From assembly GCF_030812315.1 (NCBI RefSeq), contig NZ_JAUSSM010000004.1, positions 1 to 64,000 on the forward strand: a DNA stretch of 64,000 nt, read 5' to 3'. Source of the DNA: Arthrobacter oryzae. Lineage in GTDB: Bacteria > Actinomycetota > Actinomycetes > Actinomycetales > Micrococcaceae. The translations under genes were made by a program, and so were the position numbers. Every line of letters starts with the position of its first letter. The first letter of the stretch is position 1. The notes beneath the pieces were generated by a model. The model did not search any database, was not told where the DNA came from, and was given only the letters and a program-made list of their open reading frames with translations. Shown here in pieces: positions 32,472-42,167 of this stretch.

Positions 32472-33914
32472 ATGGACTACTACGCAATCAACGCCCTGCG
32501 TGAGAACCATGCAGGCTGGTCCCTGCTGCGAGCCCAGAACGCACCACTGGCAATCTCGTTTTTCATTGCTGCCTTCACCGGCCCCAACCACCGCAACCTG
32601 GGCCGCCAGCAGCTCATCGACAGCCTGGACGACGTCCTGTTCGGCCTCCGGGACACCTACGGTGAGGACAAGTTCCCGCGCCAGGCCTCGGAGTATCTGG
32701 ACGACTGGGCCGCCCCCGAAAAGGCCTGGCTGCGCAAGTACTACGTACCAGGTCAGGACGAACCCCGCTACGACCTCACCGCCGCCGCCGAAGACGTGGT
32801 CCGCTGGGTGGAGAGCCTGCGCGGCCGCGACTTCGTGGCCACCCAGTCCCGGCTCACCAGCATCTTCGCCGTCCTCAAACAGCTCGTTCAGCAGTCCGAA
32901 ACGGATCCCGAGGTACGGCTCACAGAGCTCCAGCGCCAGCGCGACGGGATCGATGCGGAGATGCAGCGCATCCGTGACGGAAACATCCGGGTCATGACCG
33001 CCCCGGAAGCGCTCGACCACTTCCAGCAGCTGACCACCCTCGCGAAGGATCTCCTCTCCGACTTCCGCGAGGTCGAACAGAACTTCCGCAAGCTCGACCG
33101 TCAGGTCCGCGAACAGATCGCCACGTGGGACGGCACCCAGGGAGAGCTTCTGGAGTCAATCTTCGCCAACCAGCAGGACATCAGCAGCTCGCTGCAGGGC
33201 CGGACGTTCCAGGGCTTCTGGGACTATCTGATGTCGCCGCAGTTGCGCACTGAACTGCGGGAACTCCTCCAGCGCGCCACACAGATTGAAGCCCTCGCCG
33301 GCATGGACAACCTGCACGCCATCACCAACCTGCACCAGGACTGGCTGCCCGCCGTCGAGCAGACCCAGGGAACGGTCCGCCAGCTGTCCCAGCAGATGCG
33401 CCGGCTGCTCGATGACAAGGTATTCCTGGAAAACAAGCGCATCATGCAGCTTATCCGGAGCGTCGAGTCCGGCGCCCTGACGACCCGGGAGCAGCCGCCG
33501 ACGGGAGACTTCATCGCCATCGCTGCTCCGTCAGTTGACATCACCCTGCCGTTCGAGCGCCCGCTGTACGAGCCGAGCCGAAGGGTACTGGTGGACGACG
33601 ACGTCCTCACCGCCGACGACGCGGACGTGGACGCCGGCGCCCTGTTCAGCCAGTTCCACGTGGACAAGGAACGCCTGAAAGCCAACATCGACGCTGTACT
33701 CGCCGAAGCGGAGCAGGCGACGCTCGCGGAGGTCACCGCCGTTTATCCGGTCTCGCAAGGCCTGGCAGAGATCGTGGCCTACTACCAGCTGGCCACGGAA
33801 TCGGACTGGGCGAGCATCAACCCGGAAGCCTCGCAACAGATCTCCTGGCAGCTGCCGGACGGCGGCATCCGCGAAGCAACCATTGAGCAGATCATCTTCG
33901 GAAGGCCGGCATGA
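32472..33914 (+). CDS. jetA: Wadjet subunit JetA (MksF-like, DUF3375)
   Basis: A 480-residue kleisin-like subunit of the Wadjet SMC complex. The DUF3375 start is typical (YAINALRENHAGWSLLRAQN, then FLIAAF-type helix FFIAAFTGPN). The C-terminal portion ends with GLAEIVAYYQLAT and IIFGRPA. JetA bridges the JetC heads, and JetABC extrudes DNA loops so that JetD can recognise and cut small circular DNA such as plasmids. ATG 32472 is chosen because it gives the family N terminus. It overlaps jetB (ATGA). Confidence 0.92.
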   Translation: MDYYAINALRENHAGWSLLRAQNAPLAISFFIAAFTGPNHRNLGRQQLIDSLDDVLFGLRDTYGEDKFPRQASEYLDDWAAPEKAWLRKYYVPGQDEPRYDLTAAAEDVVRWVESLRGRDFVATQSRLTSIFAVLKQLVQQSETDPEVRLTELQRQRDGIDAEMQRIRDGNIRVMTAPEALDHFQQLTTLAKDLLSDFREVEQNFRKLDRQVREQIATWDGTQGELLESIFANQQDISSSLQGRTFQGFWDYLMSPQLRTELRELLQRATQIEALAGMDNLHAITNLHQDWLPAVEQTQGTVRQLSQQMRRLLDDKVFLENKRIMQLIRSVESGALTTREQPPTGDFIAIAAPSVDITLPFERPLYEPSRRVLVDDDVLTADDADVDAGALFSQFHVDKERLKANIDAVLAEAEQATLAEVTAVYPVSQGLAEIVAYYQLATESDWASINPEASQQISWQLPDGGIREATIEQIIFGRPA

Positions 33915-34570
33915 ACACCGTCGAAGACCCGAACACCACAACGGCAGCCAGGACGCCCGAGGAGCTTCCCGGCGTGGTCACCCGGCTTTTCAAAGGCGTG
34001 CTCTACGCCGAAGGGGACGAGAAGCTCTGGCAGTCGCTGCTGGGCCTCTCCTCCCAGGTCCGCGACTATGTTTCCGTCCTGGGGCTCGACCTGATCCTGG
34101 ACGAATCCGAAGGCTACGCGTTCCTGAAGTCCCGCGAGGACGCCGACGCCGCGCTCCCCCGGCTGATCCCGCGGCGGCAGCTGACCTTCAACGTCAGCCT
34201 GCTGCTTGCCCTCCTGCGCGGCCGGCTGCTGGAGTTCGACACCAACAGCAGCGAGCTCCGGCTCATCATGACCGACCAGGACATCGCCGAGATGGTGGCC
34301 GTCTTCCTGCCCGAATCCAGCAACGAGGCCAAGATCATGGACCGGCTCGCCACCGACATCAAGAAGGTTGTGGAGCTCGGATTCCTGCGAAGGCTGAAAG
34401 GACAGCTTGGAACATATGAAGTGGTGCGCGTCCTCAAAGCGTTCGTGGATGCCCAGTGGCTGGAGGAGTTCGACGCGCGGCTGTCGGACTACCGGGCGAC
34501 ACTCGCCGGAACACCGTCCACCACGGCTGCTCTGACCGGGACAGGCACAATGGAGGCGGGAGGCAAATGA
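33911..34570 (+). CDS. jetB: Wadjet subunit JetB (MksE-like, DUF4194)
   Basis: A 219-residue winged-helix KITE-type subunit. DUF4194 features are visible: GVLYAEGDEKLWQSLLGLS, LTFNVSLLLALLRGRLLEF and the helical stretch DRLATDIKKVVELGFLRRL. It dimerises on JetA in the SMC core. Start and stop overlap both neighbours by four bases, so all four jet genes are translationally coupled. Confidence 0.92.
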   Translation: MNTVEDPNTTTAARTPEELPGVVTRLFKGVLYAEGDEKLWQSLLGLSSQVRDYVSVLGLDLILDESEGYAFLKSREDADAALPRLIPRRQLTFNVSLLLALLRGRLLEFDTNSSELRLIMTDQDIAEMVAVFLPESSNEAKIMDRLATDIKKVVELGFLRRLKGQLGTYEVVRVLKAFVDAQWLEEFDARLSDYRATLAGTPSTTAALTGTGTMEAGGK

Positions 34571-37500
34571 CCGCGGATCTGCAGGACACCCTCTTCAGCC
34601 TGGAAGAAAAGACGGACGACGGCGGCACTCCCCCCGGTTTCCGGCTGCACCGTCTGGAGCTGCTCAATTGGGGCACCTTCCACCAGGGCGTGCGGACCTT
34701 CCGGCTGGACGGTGCCAACAGTCTCCTCACCGGCGACATCGGCTCGGGAAAGTCAACCGTCGTTGACGCCATCACCACCCTGCTGCTGCCCGCACACCGG
34801 ATCGAATACAACAAGGCCGCCGGCGCACAGAAGAAGGAACGCTCGCTGATGTCGTATGTGCGCGGCTTCCACAAGAGCACGCGCAGCACCGGTGGTGAAT
34901 ACTCCAAGCCCGTGGCACTGCGGGGCACCGGCGCCCTGACGGTAGTGCTCGCCGTCTTCCATAATGCGGTGCTGGACAAGTCAGTCACCTTGGCAATCTC
35001 CCTTTGGGCCACCCAGGAGGCGGGCACTCCCAGCCGCTTCTACTCGCTGTCAGAGACGGACCAGTCCATCGCGGCGGACTTCTCGAACTTCGGCCAGGAC
35101 CCGGTGAAGCTGAAGAAGAAGCTGCGCGCTGCCGGAACTGCCGTCCACGACACTTTTGACCCCTACGCCGCGGCCTTCAAGCGGCAGTTCGGAATCAGCA
35201 GCAACCAAGCTATGGAGCTGTTCCACCGCACGGTGTCCATGAAGCAGGTGGAGAACATTACCTCCTTCGTGCGCACCAACATGCTGGAAGAGGACAATGT
35301 CGGCGAGCGCATAAGCAACCTCATCCACCACTTCGACGACCTGAAAAAAGCCCACGATGCGGTGCTGCGGGCCAAGGACCAGATCGCACTGCTCACGCCG
35401 ATCCGGGACGGCGCCGGCCAGCACGCACAGCTGAGCCGCGAGGACGAACTCGCCCGCCAGCAGCGGGACCAGCTGCGTCCTTGGTTCACGGACCGGAAGC
35501 TGCAGCTGAGCCTGGAGCACCAGTCGGAGCTCGAACGCACCGGGGAACGGCTGCAGGAAGACAACACCAAGCTGCGCACCGAGATCACCGGCAAGCGTCA
35601 CGAGCTGTCCGCAGTCCAGGAGGACATCCGCACCAACGGCGGCGGCCGGCTTGCTGCGATCGATGCCGACGTTGCGCGGCTGACTGTCGAGTTCCGGGCC
35701 CAGCGGCAGCGCTTCGACACGTACGCCGCCGCTGCGAAGGATCTGGGGCTCCGACCACCGGAGGACCGTGTGCTGTTCGACGGCAACCGTGCCCGCCTCG
35801 AGGAGGTCGAAACAAACCTCAGTACCCAATCTGATGAGCTGCAGGAGAGCCGCACCCAGCTGACCATCACCCGCACCGAACAGACGGTGCGGCTGACCGA
35901 AATCGGTACCGAACTGCGTAGCCTGCAGTCCCGCCCCAACCTGCTGCCGCTGCCCCAACTCGAGCTCCGCCGTCGGCTCAGCGAGGGCACTGGGATCGCG
36001 GAGACCGCGCTGCCCTACGTCGGCGAACTCCTGCGGATCCGTGACGGCGAGAGCGCTTGGGAGGGTGCCGCGGAACGAACGCTGCACGGCTTCGCCTTGT
36101 CTTTGCTGGTGCCGGCTGAACACTATGCGGCAGTGAGCAGCTGGGTGGATATCAACAACCTGCGTGGCCGGCTGGTGTACCTGAAGATCGGCGAATCGCC
36201 CGCCGTCAGGACGGCAGAACCCGGCACGCTGGCCTCGAAGATCGCCACCAAGCCTGGCACGGCTTTCCGCAATTTCCTGGTGGATGAACTGGCGACGCGC
36301 TACGACCACGTCTGCTGCGACACGCTCGAGGATTTCCGCCGCTATCCCAAGGCGCTGACTGTCAACGGGCAGCTCAAGGGAGGCCGCGGTCGGCACGAAA
36401 AGGACGACCGTCGGGAGCTCACGGACCGGCGCAACTACGTGCTCGGCTGGGACAACCACGACAAGATCAGCCGGTTCCTCGCCGAACAGGACGAGTTCAA
36501 GGGCCAGCTCCAGGTCACCCAGACCGAGCTGAAGAAGGTTGACTCGTCACTAGGAGATCTGGGCAGGCGAAACCAGCAGCTGGGCACCGTGCGGTCTGTG
36601 GCGGACTTCGGCGAGATCAGCTGGCAGCTCACCGCCCGGCGCGTCGAGGAGCTCAAGGCGGAGAAGCTTGAGCTGGAGACCGCCAGTGACGTGCTGAAGC
36701 AGCTGACGGCCAAAGAGGCCGCCGTGGCCGAGGAGCTGGACCGGCTGGAGTACAAGGCCGGAAAGCTGCAGCAGCGGATCGGTTCCAATGAGAAGGATGC
36801 CAAGGACATCGGGGAAGCGATAGTTGAATGCGGCGGCATTCTCGCGGAGAATCCGCTGACGGACGACGGCGGCGTGCTGGCCGCCGTCGAACGCCTCACC
36901 GCGGCGGCGCTCGGGGACAAGACGCTGACCTACAAGAACACCGGAACGGTGGAAAGCTCCGTCCGCTCCGGGCTGACGGACGCCATCGACGCGCTATCCA
37001 AGCGCATCGCCCGGGCGGCGGAAAGCACCGTCCGGCTCATGGCAGACTTCCGCAACAAGTACCCGAACGAGACCACGGACATCGACGCCGCCCTCGAGGC
37101 TGCCAGTGACTACAACCGGCTGCTGGAGCAGCTAGTCAGCAACGACCTCCCCCGCTTCGAGGCGCATTTCAAGGAGTCGCTGAACCAGAACACCATCCAC
37201 GAGGTGGTGGCGTTCAACGCGTTCTTGGACAGCCGCCGGCAGGACATCGTGAACCGGATCGGCGAGATCAACCAATCCCTCGCCGGAATTGAATACAACC
37301 CGGGGCGGCACATCCAGCTGGAGCACCAGAACACCTCCGACCAGGATGTGCGTGAGTTCGGGGTTGACCTGAGGGCTTGCTCGGAGGGGACCATCGGCGA
37401 CGAGGACCAGTACTCAGAGGAGAAGTACCTGCAGGTGGAGCGGCTGATCGAGCGTTTCCGCGGCCGGGACGGACTGACGACTCTGGACGAACGGTGGACC

Positions 37501-37971
37501 GCCAAGGTCACTGACGTCCGGAACTGGTTTACGTTCTCGGCATCGGAAAAGTGGACCGAGACAGGCGAGGAGTTCGAACACTTCACGGATTCGGGCGGCA
37601 AGTCTGGCGGCCAGAAAGAGAAGCTGGCGTACACAATTCTGGCGGCGGCGCTGGCGTTCCAGTTCGGACTGGGCTCCGGCGCTGCGGCTGGGAGTGCGGG
37701 CAAGAAGCCGGGCGGCGGCCGGAGTTTCCGGTTCGTGGTGATCGACGAGGCGTTCGGGCGCGGGTCGGATGAATCGGCGCGATACGGCCTGCAGCTGTTC
37801 CAGCGCATGCAGCTTCAGCTGCTGATCGTCACGCCGCTGCAGAAGATCCACGTGATCGAGCCGTTTGTCTCGCACGTGGGATTCGTGGCGAACACCAACG
37901 GCGACGATTCCCAGCTGCGCAACATGACCATCCAGGAGTATCGGGACGAGCGGGACCGGCGTGCCGGCTGA
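34567..37971 (+). CDS. jetC: Wadjet SMC ATPase JetC (MksB-like)
   Basis: A 1134-residue SMC/MukB-type ATPase. Walker A GDIGSGKST is near residue 57. Two long coiled-coil arms run about residues 300-480 and 660-880 with a hinge-like domain between (LPYVGELLRIRDGESAWEGA). The ABC signature KSGGQKEKLA is near residue 1013 and Walker B VVIDEAFGRGSDE near 1057. All ATPase residues are intact, so the motor should work. It powers loop extrusion on target plasmids. Size and order match the type I Wadjet arrangement. Confidence 0.95.
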   Translation: MTADLQDTLFSLEEKTDDGGTPPGFRLHRLELLNWGTFHQGVRTFRLDGANSLLTGDIGSGKSTVVDAITTLLLPAHRIEYNKAAGAQKKERSLMSYVRGFHKSTRSTGGEYSKPVALRGTGALTVVLAVFHNAVLDKSVTLAISLWATQEAGTPSRFYSLSETDQSIAADFSNFGQDPVKLKKKLRAAGTAVHDTFDPYAAAFKRQFGISSNQAMELFHRTVSMKQVENITSFVRTNMLEEDNVGERISNLIHHFDDLKKAHDAVLRAKDQIALLTPIRDGAGQHAQLSREDELARQQRDQLRPWFTDRKLQLSLEHQSELERTGERLQEDNTKLRTEITGKRHELSAVQEDIRTNGGGRLAAIDADVARLTVEFRAQRQRFDTYAAAAKDLGLRPPEDRVLFDGNRARLEEVETNLSTQSDELQESRTQLTITRTEQTVRLTEIGTELRSLQSRPNLLPLPQLELRRRLSEGTGIAETALPYVGELLRIRDGESAWEGAAERTLHGFALSLLVPAEHYAAVSSWVDINNLRGRLVYLKIGESPAVRTAEPGTLASKIATKPGTAFRNFLVDELATRYDHVCCDTLEDFRRYPKALTVNGQLKGGRGRHEKDDRRELTDRRNYVLGWDNHDKISRFLAEQDEFKGQLQVTQTELKKVDSSLGDLGRRNQQLGTVRSVADFGEISWQLTARRVEELKAEKLELETASDVLKQLTAKEAAVAEELDRLEYKAGKLQQRIGSNEKDAKDIGEAIVECGGILAENPLTDDGGVLAAVERLTAAALGDKTLTYKNTGTVESSVRSGLTDAIDALSKRIARAAESTVRLMADFRNKYPNETTDIDAALEAASDYNRLLEQLVSNDLPRFEAHFKESLNQNTIHEVVAFNAFLDSRRQDIVNRIGEINQSLAGIEYNPGRHIQLEHQNTSDQDVREFGVDLRACSEGTIGDEDQYSEEKYLQVERLIERFRGRDGLTTLDERWTAKVTDVRNWFTFSASEKWTETGEEFEHFTDSGGKSGGQKEKLAYTILAAALAFQFGLGSGAAAGSAGKKPGGGRSFRFVVIDEAFGRGSDESARYGLQLFQRMQLQLLIVTPLQKIHVIEPFVSHVGFVANTNGDDSQLRNMTIQEYRDERDRRAG

Positions 37972-39241
37972 GGGACCAAAGACGTGGACGACGCTGGCCG
38001 GGCTGCGTTCGCTGTCGCTGAAGGCCTGGAACAGCGGGGCCCTGTTGCGCGAACTGCTCGAACCCACCGGCGTCTACCCCCGCCGTCGGCCGTTGAAGCG
38101 CCCGACGGCGGCAGGCCTTTTACGCGATTACGCGGCGGCCCGTGAGTGGGCAGCGGAGCTGTCCGGCGGGGCCGGCCACTATCGTCTGGAGACGGTCGAG
38201 GTCGGCCGGACCACTATCGGTTCCAACCAGCTGCCAGCGGCGGCTGTGTTCGCCTCCGTGGACGACGAGATTGCGTTCATAGGCAAGGCAAGGGACGCAG
38301 CCCGGTTCGTGGAGCTCGCGGAGGGGCTGACCGTGCTGCATCCCTCGTGGCGCGCCTGGGCTTTGAAACGGCCGCTCCATCTGCTGGAGCTGGGCACCGT
38401 CGCACTGACTGCAGCCCGCGTGGCACTCTGGCTGCGCGACAACCCTGAGCCAGGCGTCTACGTCCGCCAGCTCAGCCTGCCAGGAGTACACACCAAGTTC
38501 ATCGAGACCAATCGGCGAGTGATCGCTGAGCTGGCGGAGGCCCTGCGCGTTGGCTCCGTGCCAGATCCTTCCGAAGGCGAGGCCCTTCCGGATACACCGG
38601 CAGAGCCGGGTTCGCTGCTGGGGCAGCAGGCACCGCGGACTCCCGCAGCCCGCTTCGCTGCCAGGTACGGCTTCCTCCACCCACCTGAGCTCGTCAGATT
38701 CCGGATGCTGGATCCCACTGTGCCTCTACTCGGCGGCGCCAGGGACCTTACTGTCACTGCGGAAGCGTTTAGCTCTCTGCGACTGCCTGTGACGTCAGTG
38801 ATCGTCACCGAGAACCTGGTCAATTTCCTGGCCCTGCCTGAACGGATGGAGACCATAGCCATCTACGGCGGCGGGTACGGATTCTCGTCCCTGCGGGACG
38901 CCCGTTGGCTGGCAGATTGCCAGGTCCTGTACTGGGGCGACCTGGACACACATGGCTTCCGGATCCTGGACGAGCTACGGGCAGTCCACCCGCACGTGGC
39001 CAGTGTTTTGATGGACGAGGCCACGCTATTGGCTCACCAGGACGCGTGGGGCAGTGAACCGTCACCATCCCGTGCAACACTCCCCAGGCTGACAGCCCCG
39101 GAGAATGCAGTCTATGAAGCGCTGGGCAACGATTCCTTCGGGAAGTCAGTCAGGCTTGAGCAGGAGCTGATTCGATGGGACTGGGCGCTGGAGCGGCTCC
39201 GGCCGTTGATTAAGCCTGTCGAAACCGAGCGCGGTGAATGA
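37961..39241 (+). CDS. jetD: Wadjet nuclease JetD (MksG-like, TOPRIM; DUF3322-DUF2220)
   Basis: A 426-residue protein. The N-terminal DUF3322 arm spans about residues 1-180. The C-terminal TOPRIM-type DUF2220 domain shows VIVTENLVNFLALP (acidic residue) and LYWGDLDTHGFRILDELR (DxD), which coordinate the metal for DNA cleavage. The GTG start at 37961 lies inside the end of jetC (11-base overlap). Catalytic positions are intact. The last codons (KPVETE) fall in a copy of the dispersed GAGCCTGTCGAAACC repeat. Confidence 0.92.
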   Translation: MPAEGPKTWTTLAGLRSLSLKAWNSGALLRELLEPTGVYPRRRPLKRPTAAGLLRDYAAAREWAAELSGGAGHYRLETVEVGRTTIGSNQLPAAAVFASVDDEIAFIGKARDAARFVELAEGLTVLHPSWRAWALKRPLHLLELGTVALTAARVALWLRDNPEPGVYVRQLSLPGVHTKFIETNRRVIAELAEALRVGSVPDPSEGEALPDTPAEPGSLLGQQAPRTPAARFAARYGFLHPPELVRFRMLDPTVPLLGGARDLTVTAEAFSSLRLPVTSVIVTENLVNFLALPERMETIAIYGGGYGFSSLRDARWLADCQVLYWGDLDTHGFRILDELRAVHPHVASVLMDEATLLAHQDAWGSEPSPSRATLPRLTAPENAVYEALGNDSFGKSVRLEQELIRWDWALERLRPLIKPVETERGE

Positions 39242-39294
39242 CCCATGACGTCGAACCCACATCGGTGGGAGTAAGTGGGAGAATCATTGTAAGG

Positions 39295-39324
39295 TTCTGA
39301 CACTTCGCGATATAAATGTCAGAA
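39295..39324 (+). promoter_or_regulatory. perfect inverted-repeat operator before the Fic gene
   Basis: TTCTGACA (39295-39302) and TGTCAGAA (39317-39324) form perfect 8-base arms with a 14-base spacer. A promoter of the form CTGACA-N17-CAGAAT overlaps both arms. A related TATGACAGATA occurs at 39337-39347. The Fic protein itself has a C-terminal winged helix, so autoregulation is plausible. Confidence 0.6.
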
Positions 39325-39354
39325 TTCTCTTGGAATTATGACAGATAGGGTGAC

Positions 39355-40581
39355 ATGGGACAGGCGGAGGATCGCGACGGCATGACCGCGGGCGCGAAGT
39401 GGCCCGCCGCCACGTACGAACCCTACGAATGGAAGGGCAGAGAGGACGCCTACATGGCCTCCAGCTACCTGTCCGGTATGACCGGACGGCAGTATGAGGC
39501 GTTCGTCCCGCCGCTTATCGCCGGCAGTACCTACCTACCCTCACCCGGGGTCGCAGCTCTGGCAGAAGAGGCAGCCCAGGAGATCAGCCGGTTCGATGAG
39601 CGCTACGGCGAGCACCTCCGGCCGTTCGGGACCTTACTGCTGCGCAGCGAATCCACTGCGTCCTCCCAGATCGAGAACCTTACCGCCAGCGCCCGCAGCC
39701 TGGGAGAGGCAGAGCTCGGTGTCGAAGACCGTGAAAACGCCACTCTCGTCGTCCGCAACGTCCGCGCCATGGAGACCGCCCTCGCCGCCGCCAACCATCT
39801 CAGCCCCGACAGCATCCTGGACATGCACCGGGCCCTCCTGGACGGCACCCGAGACACCGATGTCGCTGGCCAATGGCGCGAGGAACAGGTGTGGATCGGC
39901 ACTAGCACGGTGAGTCCCATCGGTGCGCAATTCGTTCCACCGCACCACACACGGGTTCCGGAGCTGATGGCCGATGTCATGGACTATGCCCGCCGCACGG
40001 ATGTTCCCGCCATCATTCAGTCCGCCATCGCGCACGCCCAGTTCGAGACCATCCACCCGTTCACCGACGGCAACGGCCGCACCGGGCGGGCTCTGCTCCA
40101 CGCCATGCTCAAGCACCGCGGCGTGGCCTCCCACGTCACCGTCCCGGTTTCAGCCGGTCTGCTTGCCAACGTAGAGGCCTACCACGAGGCACTCACTGCC
40201 TACCGGACTGGCGACCCTGAGCAGATCATCAGGGTCACCGCAGAAGCGTCATTCCGTGCCATCGACAATGGAGCCAGGCTTGCCGACGACGTCGTCGCGA
40301 TCACCGAAGGCTGGACCTCCAGGATCGCCGCCCGCGGCGACTCTGCAGTTTGGCCGATCCTGGACCTGTTGGCCCACCAGCCGGTGGTGAACGCCGCGGT
40401 ACTGGAACGAAAGCTAGGCCTGGACTACAGACGCCAGAAGCGGGCATTGGACGCACTAGAAGAAGCCGGTGTCGTCGTCGGCGTGAACAAATTCAAGAAA
40501 GGCCGGTTCTGGCGGGCCCCGGAAATGCTCAACGCCTTGGACGCCTTCGCCGAGCGGGCCGGACGCCGCGTCCGCTCATGA
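39355..40581 (+). CDS. Fic family protein with C-terminal winged helix
   Basis: A 408-residue Fic (AMP-transferase type) enzyme. The active site HPFTDGNGRTGR (near residue 234) is canonical, so it should transfer AMP or another nucleotide to a target protein. The N-terminal Fic_N helix contains SSQIEN, matching the inhibitory pattern [S/T]xxxE[G/N], which marks a self-inhibited class II Fic. The C terminus (YRRQKRALDALEEAGVV) looks like a winged helix. Start ATG 39355, or 39382 as an alternative. It lies in the defence island, convergent with the ATPase gene. Confidence 0.9.
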   Translation: MGQAEDRDGMTAGAKWPAATYEPYEWKGREDAYMASSYLSGMTGRQYEAFVPPLIAGSTYLPSPGVAALAEEAAQEISRFDERYGEHLRPFGTLLLRSESTASSQIENLTASARSLGEAELGVEDRENATLVVRNVRAMETALAAANHLSPDSILDMHRALLDGTRDTDVAGQWREEQVWIGTSTVSPIGAQFVPPHHTRVPELMADVMDYARRTDVPAIIQSAIAHAQFETIHPFTDGNGRTGRALLHAMLKHRGVASHVTVPVSAGLLANVEAYHEALTAYRTGDPEQIIRVTAEASFRAIDNGARLADDVVAITEGWTSRIAARGDSAVWPILDLLAHQPVVNAAVLERKLGLDYRRQKRALDALEEAGVVVGVNKFKKGRFWRAPEMLNALDAFAERAGRRVRS

Positions 40582-40592
40582 ACTTGTAGCAG

Positions 40593-42056
40593 CTATTGCG
40601 CTGCCGCGGCTTCCATACCGGCGACCATTGCTTGTGCCTGCTCGCGAACCTCGATGCAGTTGAGCCATGAGGCGACGAGAGTTCTCCTGACGAAGGCGTG
40701 GTCCAGTCCTAGGTACTCCGCGATTTCGCGGAAAATCCTTTGATGAACCATTCCTTCAGTGTGTGCGATGGCAGCGTCGAGCCTCGCACGCGGGACGCCG
40801 AGTCGGTCTGCTGCCTCAGATCCGCAAGACTCAAGAATGCTCATCTCGGGATCACCTCCGGGCAAAAAGAATGCGTCGACGTCCTCAGCGTCTGAGCGCT
40901 GATCGCCATCCAGCACCAGCAGAGTTACGAGCCGTCTCATCGTGGACAGAATGGTCAAGGTTCTTCTTGCCTCACCGGTACCACCGAGTCGCACGATGTC
41001 CCAGGACCGGCCGTGGTCTAGGCCGAAAAACGCGAGAGCCATTCGAAGAATCTCCTCACCCAGCGAGTCTTCGACTATTGCTAAGTACTTCACCGACTGC
41101 TCATAACCGAGGGCCACCATGACCTCGTCGTGAGTCACGTCGTCTCTAATCACTACCCCGTTCGCGCCTCGAACGGCGAAACGCAGTAGGTCGATGGGGA
41201 GCCTTCGGATCATAGCTTCGGAATGAGTGGCGATGATCGTTTGGAATCCGCCGGCAAGCGTACGTCGGGCGATCTCATCCAAGAAAGCGATATGCCCTCG
41301 CGGCGAAAGGTAGCTTTCAGGTTCATCGATGAGGACAATGTCGGTGGCCAGAGACCTCCCAAGTTCCCAAATGCAGTAGAGAACCCAAAGTTCTCCCGAG
41401 CTCATCTCATACGCGGTACGCACTTGACCGTCCGGCATCGTCGCTTCAACGTATGGCGCGTCATACGAATCACTCCTGAAGGTGAAGAACTCTACGCTCG
41501 CATATGGGCGTCCAAGGATTCTGTTGATGCTGCCCAAGGTCGGCCGGTCGGCCGACCAGTTTCCTTCGAAGTCCTTGGCGTGGTCCGGAACTTCAACGTC
41601 CTGCATCCACATCTCGTAGTCAGCAAATGCTCGGTGTGCACTGAGCGGCACGGTGACACGAAGTGCTTCGTCGTTCTCGCCAAAAGTGAAACTCTCGATC
41701 CGTGGCCCGGCGAGATCGACGCTAAATTCTTGCGGGTTCCACCCCGACCCCATGTAAATCGATTGGGTGCCTGCGACGGCGCCAACTTCCGCTCTGCTCG
41801 CCTCCTTCCATCTGGACCTGGAGGCCGGAGGAAACCGCATGTGTTCCCCGCCGTACTTCGGCAACGACTCTTCCAAAATCTTCAAGAGATACGTCTTCCC
41901 TGCGCCGTGACTTCCGACAACCGCCGTGAGTTGCCCGAACCGCACTTCCTGTGGCGTGAAAACCGGCGAGCCGACAATACTGATGCGTTGAAGGTGGATG
42001 CGGTTATTCTTCGCTAACTTCGAGAGCACGCTCGGGTGATCATTGGCTGGCTGCAT
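40593..42056 (-). CDS. AAA ATPase with TOPRIM-like C terminus (OLD-like defence protein)
   Basis: A 487-residue protein. Walker A GSHGAGKT lies at residues 48-55. A signature-like SSGELWVLYCIWELG, Walker B IVLIDEPESYLSP and His switch IIATHSEAMI complete an ABC/RecF-type ATPase domain (AAA_21). The C-terminal part reads YLAIVEDSLGEEIL then LLVLDGDQRSD, consistent with the E and DxD of an OLD-type TOPRIM nuclease. Such proteins act in phage defence alone or with partners. Its stop is only 11 bases from the Fic stop, with no terminator seen between. Confidence 0.82.
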   Translation of the reverse strand: MQPANDHPSVLSKLAKNNRIHLQRISIVGSPVFTPQEVRFGQLTAVVGSHGAGKTYLLKILEESLPKYGGEHMRFPPASRSRWKEASRAEVGAVAGTQSIYMGSGWNPQEFSVDLAGPRIESFTFGENDEALRVTVPLSAHRAFADYEMWMQDVEVPDHAKDFEGNWSADRPTLGSINRILGRPYASVEFFTFRSDSYDAPYVEATMPDGQVRTAYEMSSGELWVLYCIWELGRSLATDIVLIDEPESYLSPRGHIAFLDEIARRTLAGGFQTIIATHSEAMIRRLPIDLLRFAVRGANGVVIRDDVTHDEVMVALGYEQSVKYLAIVEDSLGEEILRMALAFFGLDHGRSWDIVRLGGTGEARRTLTILSTMRRLVTLLVLDGDQRSDAEDVDAFFLPGGDPEMSILESCGSEAADRLGVPRARLDAAIAHTEGMVHQRIFREIAEYLGLDHAFVRRTLVASWLNCIEVREQAQAMVAGMEAAAAQ

Positions 42057-42167
42057 ACGCCGAGTCTATGGAGAACCTGGGACATTCCGGAGGCCCTAGC
42101 TTGTCCAACAAACAAGTCACACGTGTCGTACGCTGGAATTCCCGAAGACCACAGAGCGAGGAATAAC

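Noticed and set aside
35050..36459. 469-codon minus-strand frame inside jetC
   Set aside because: It is opposite the SMC coiled coil, with a typical shadow composition.
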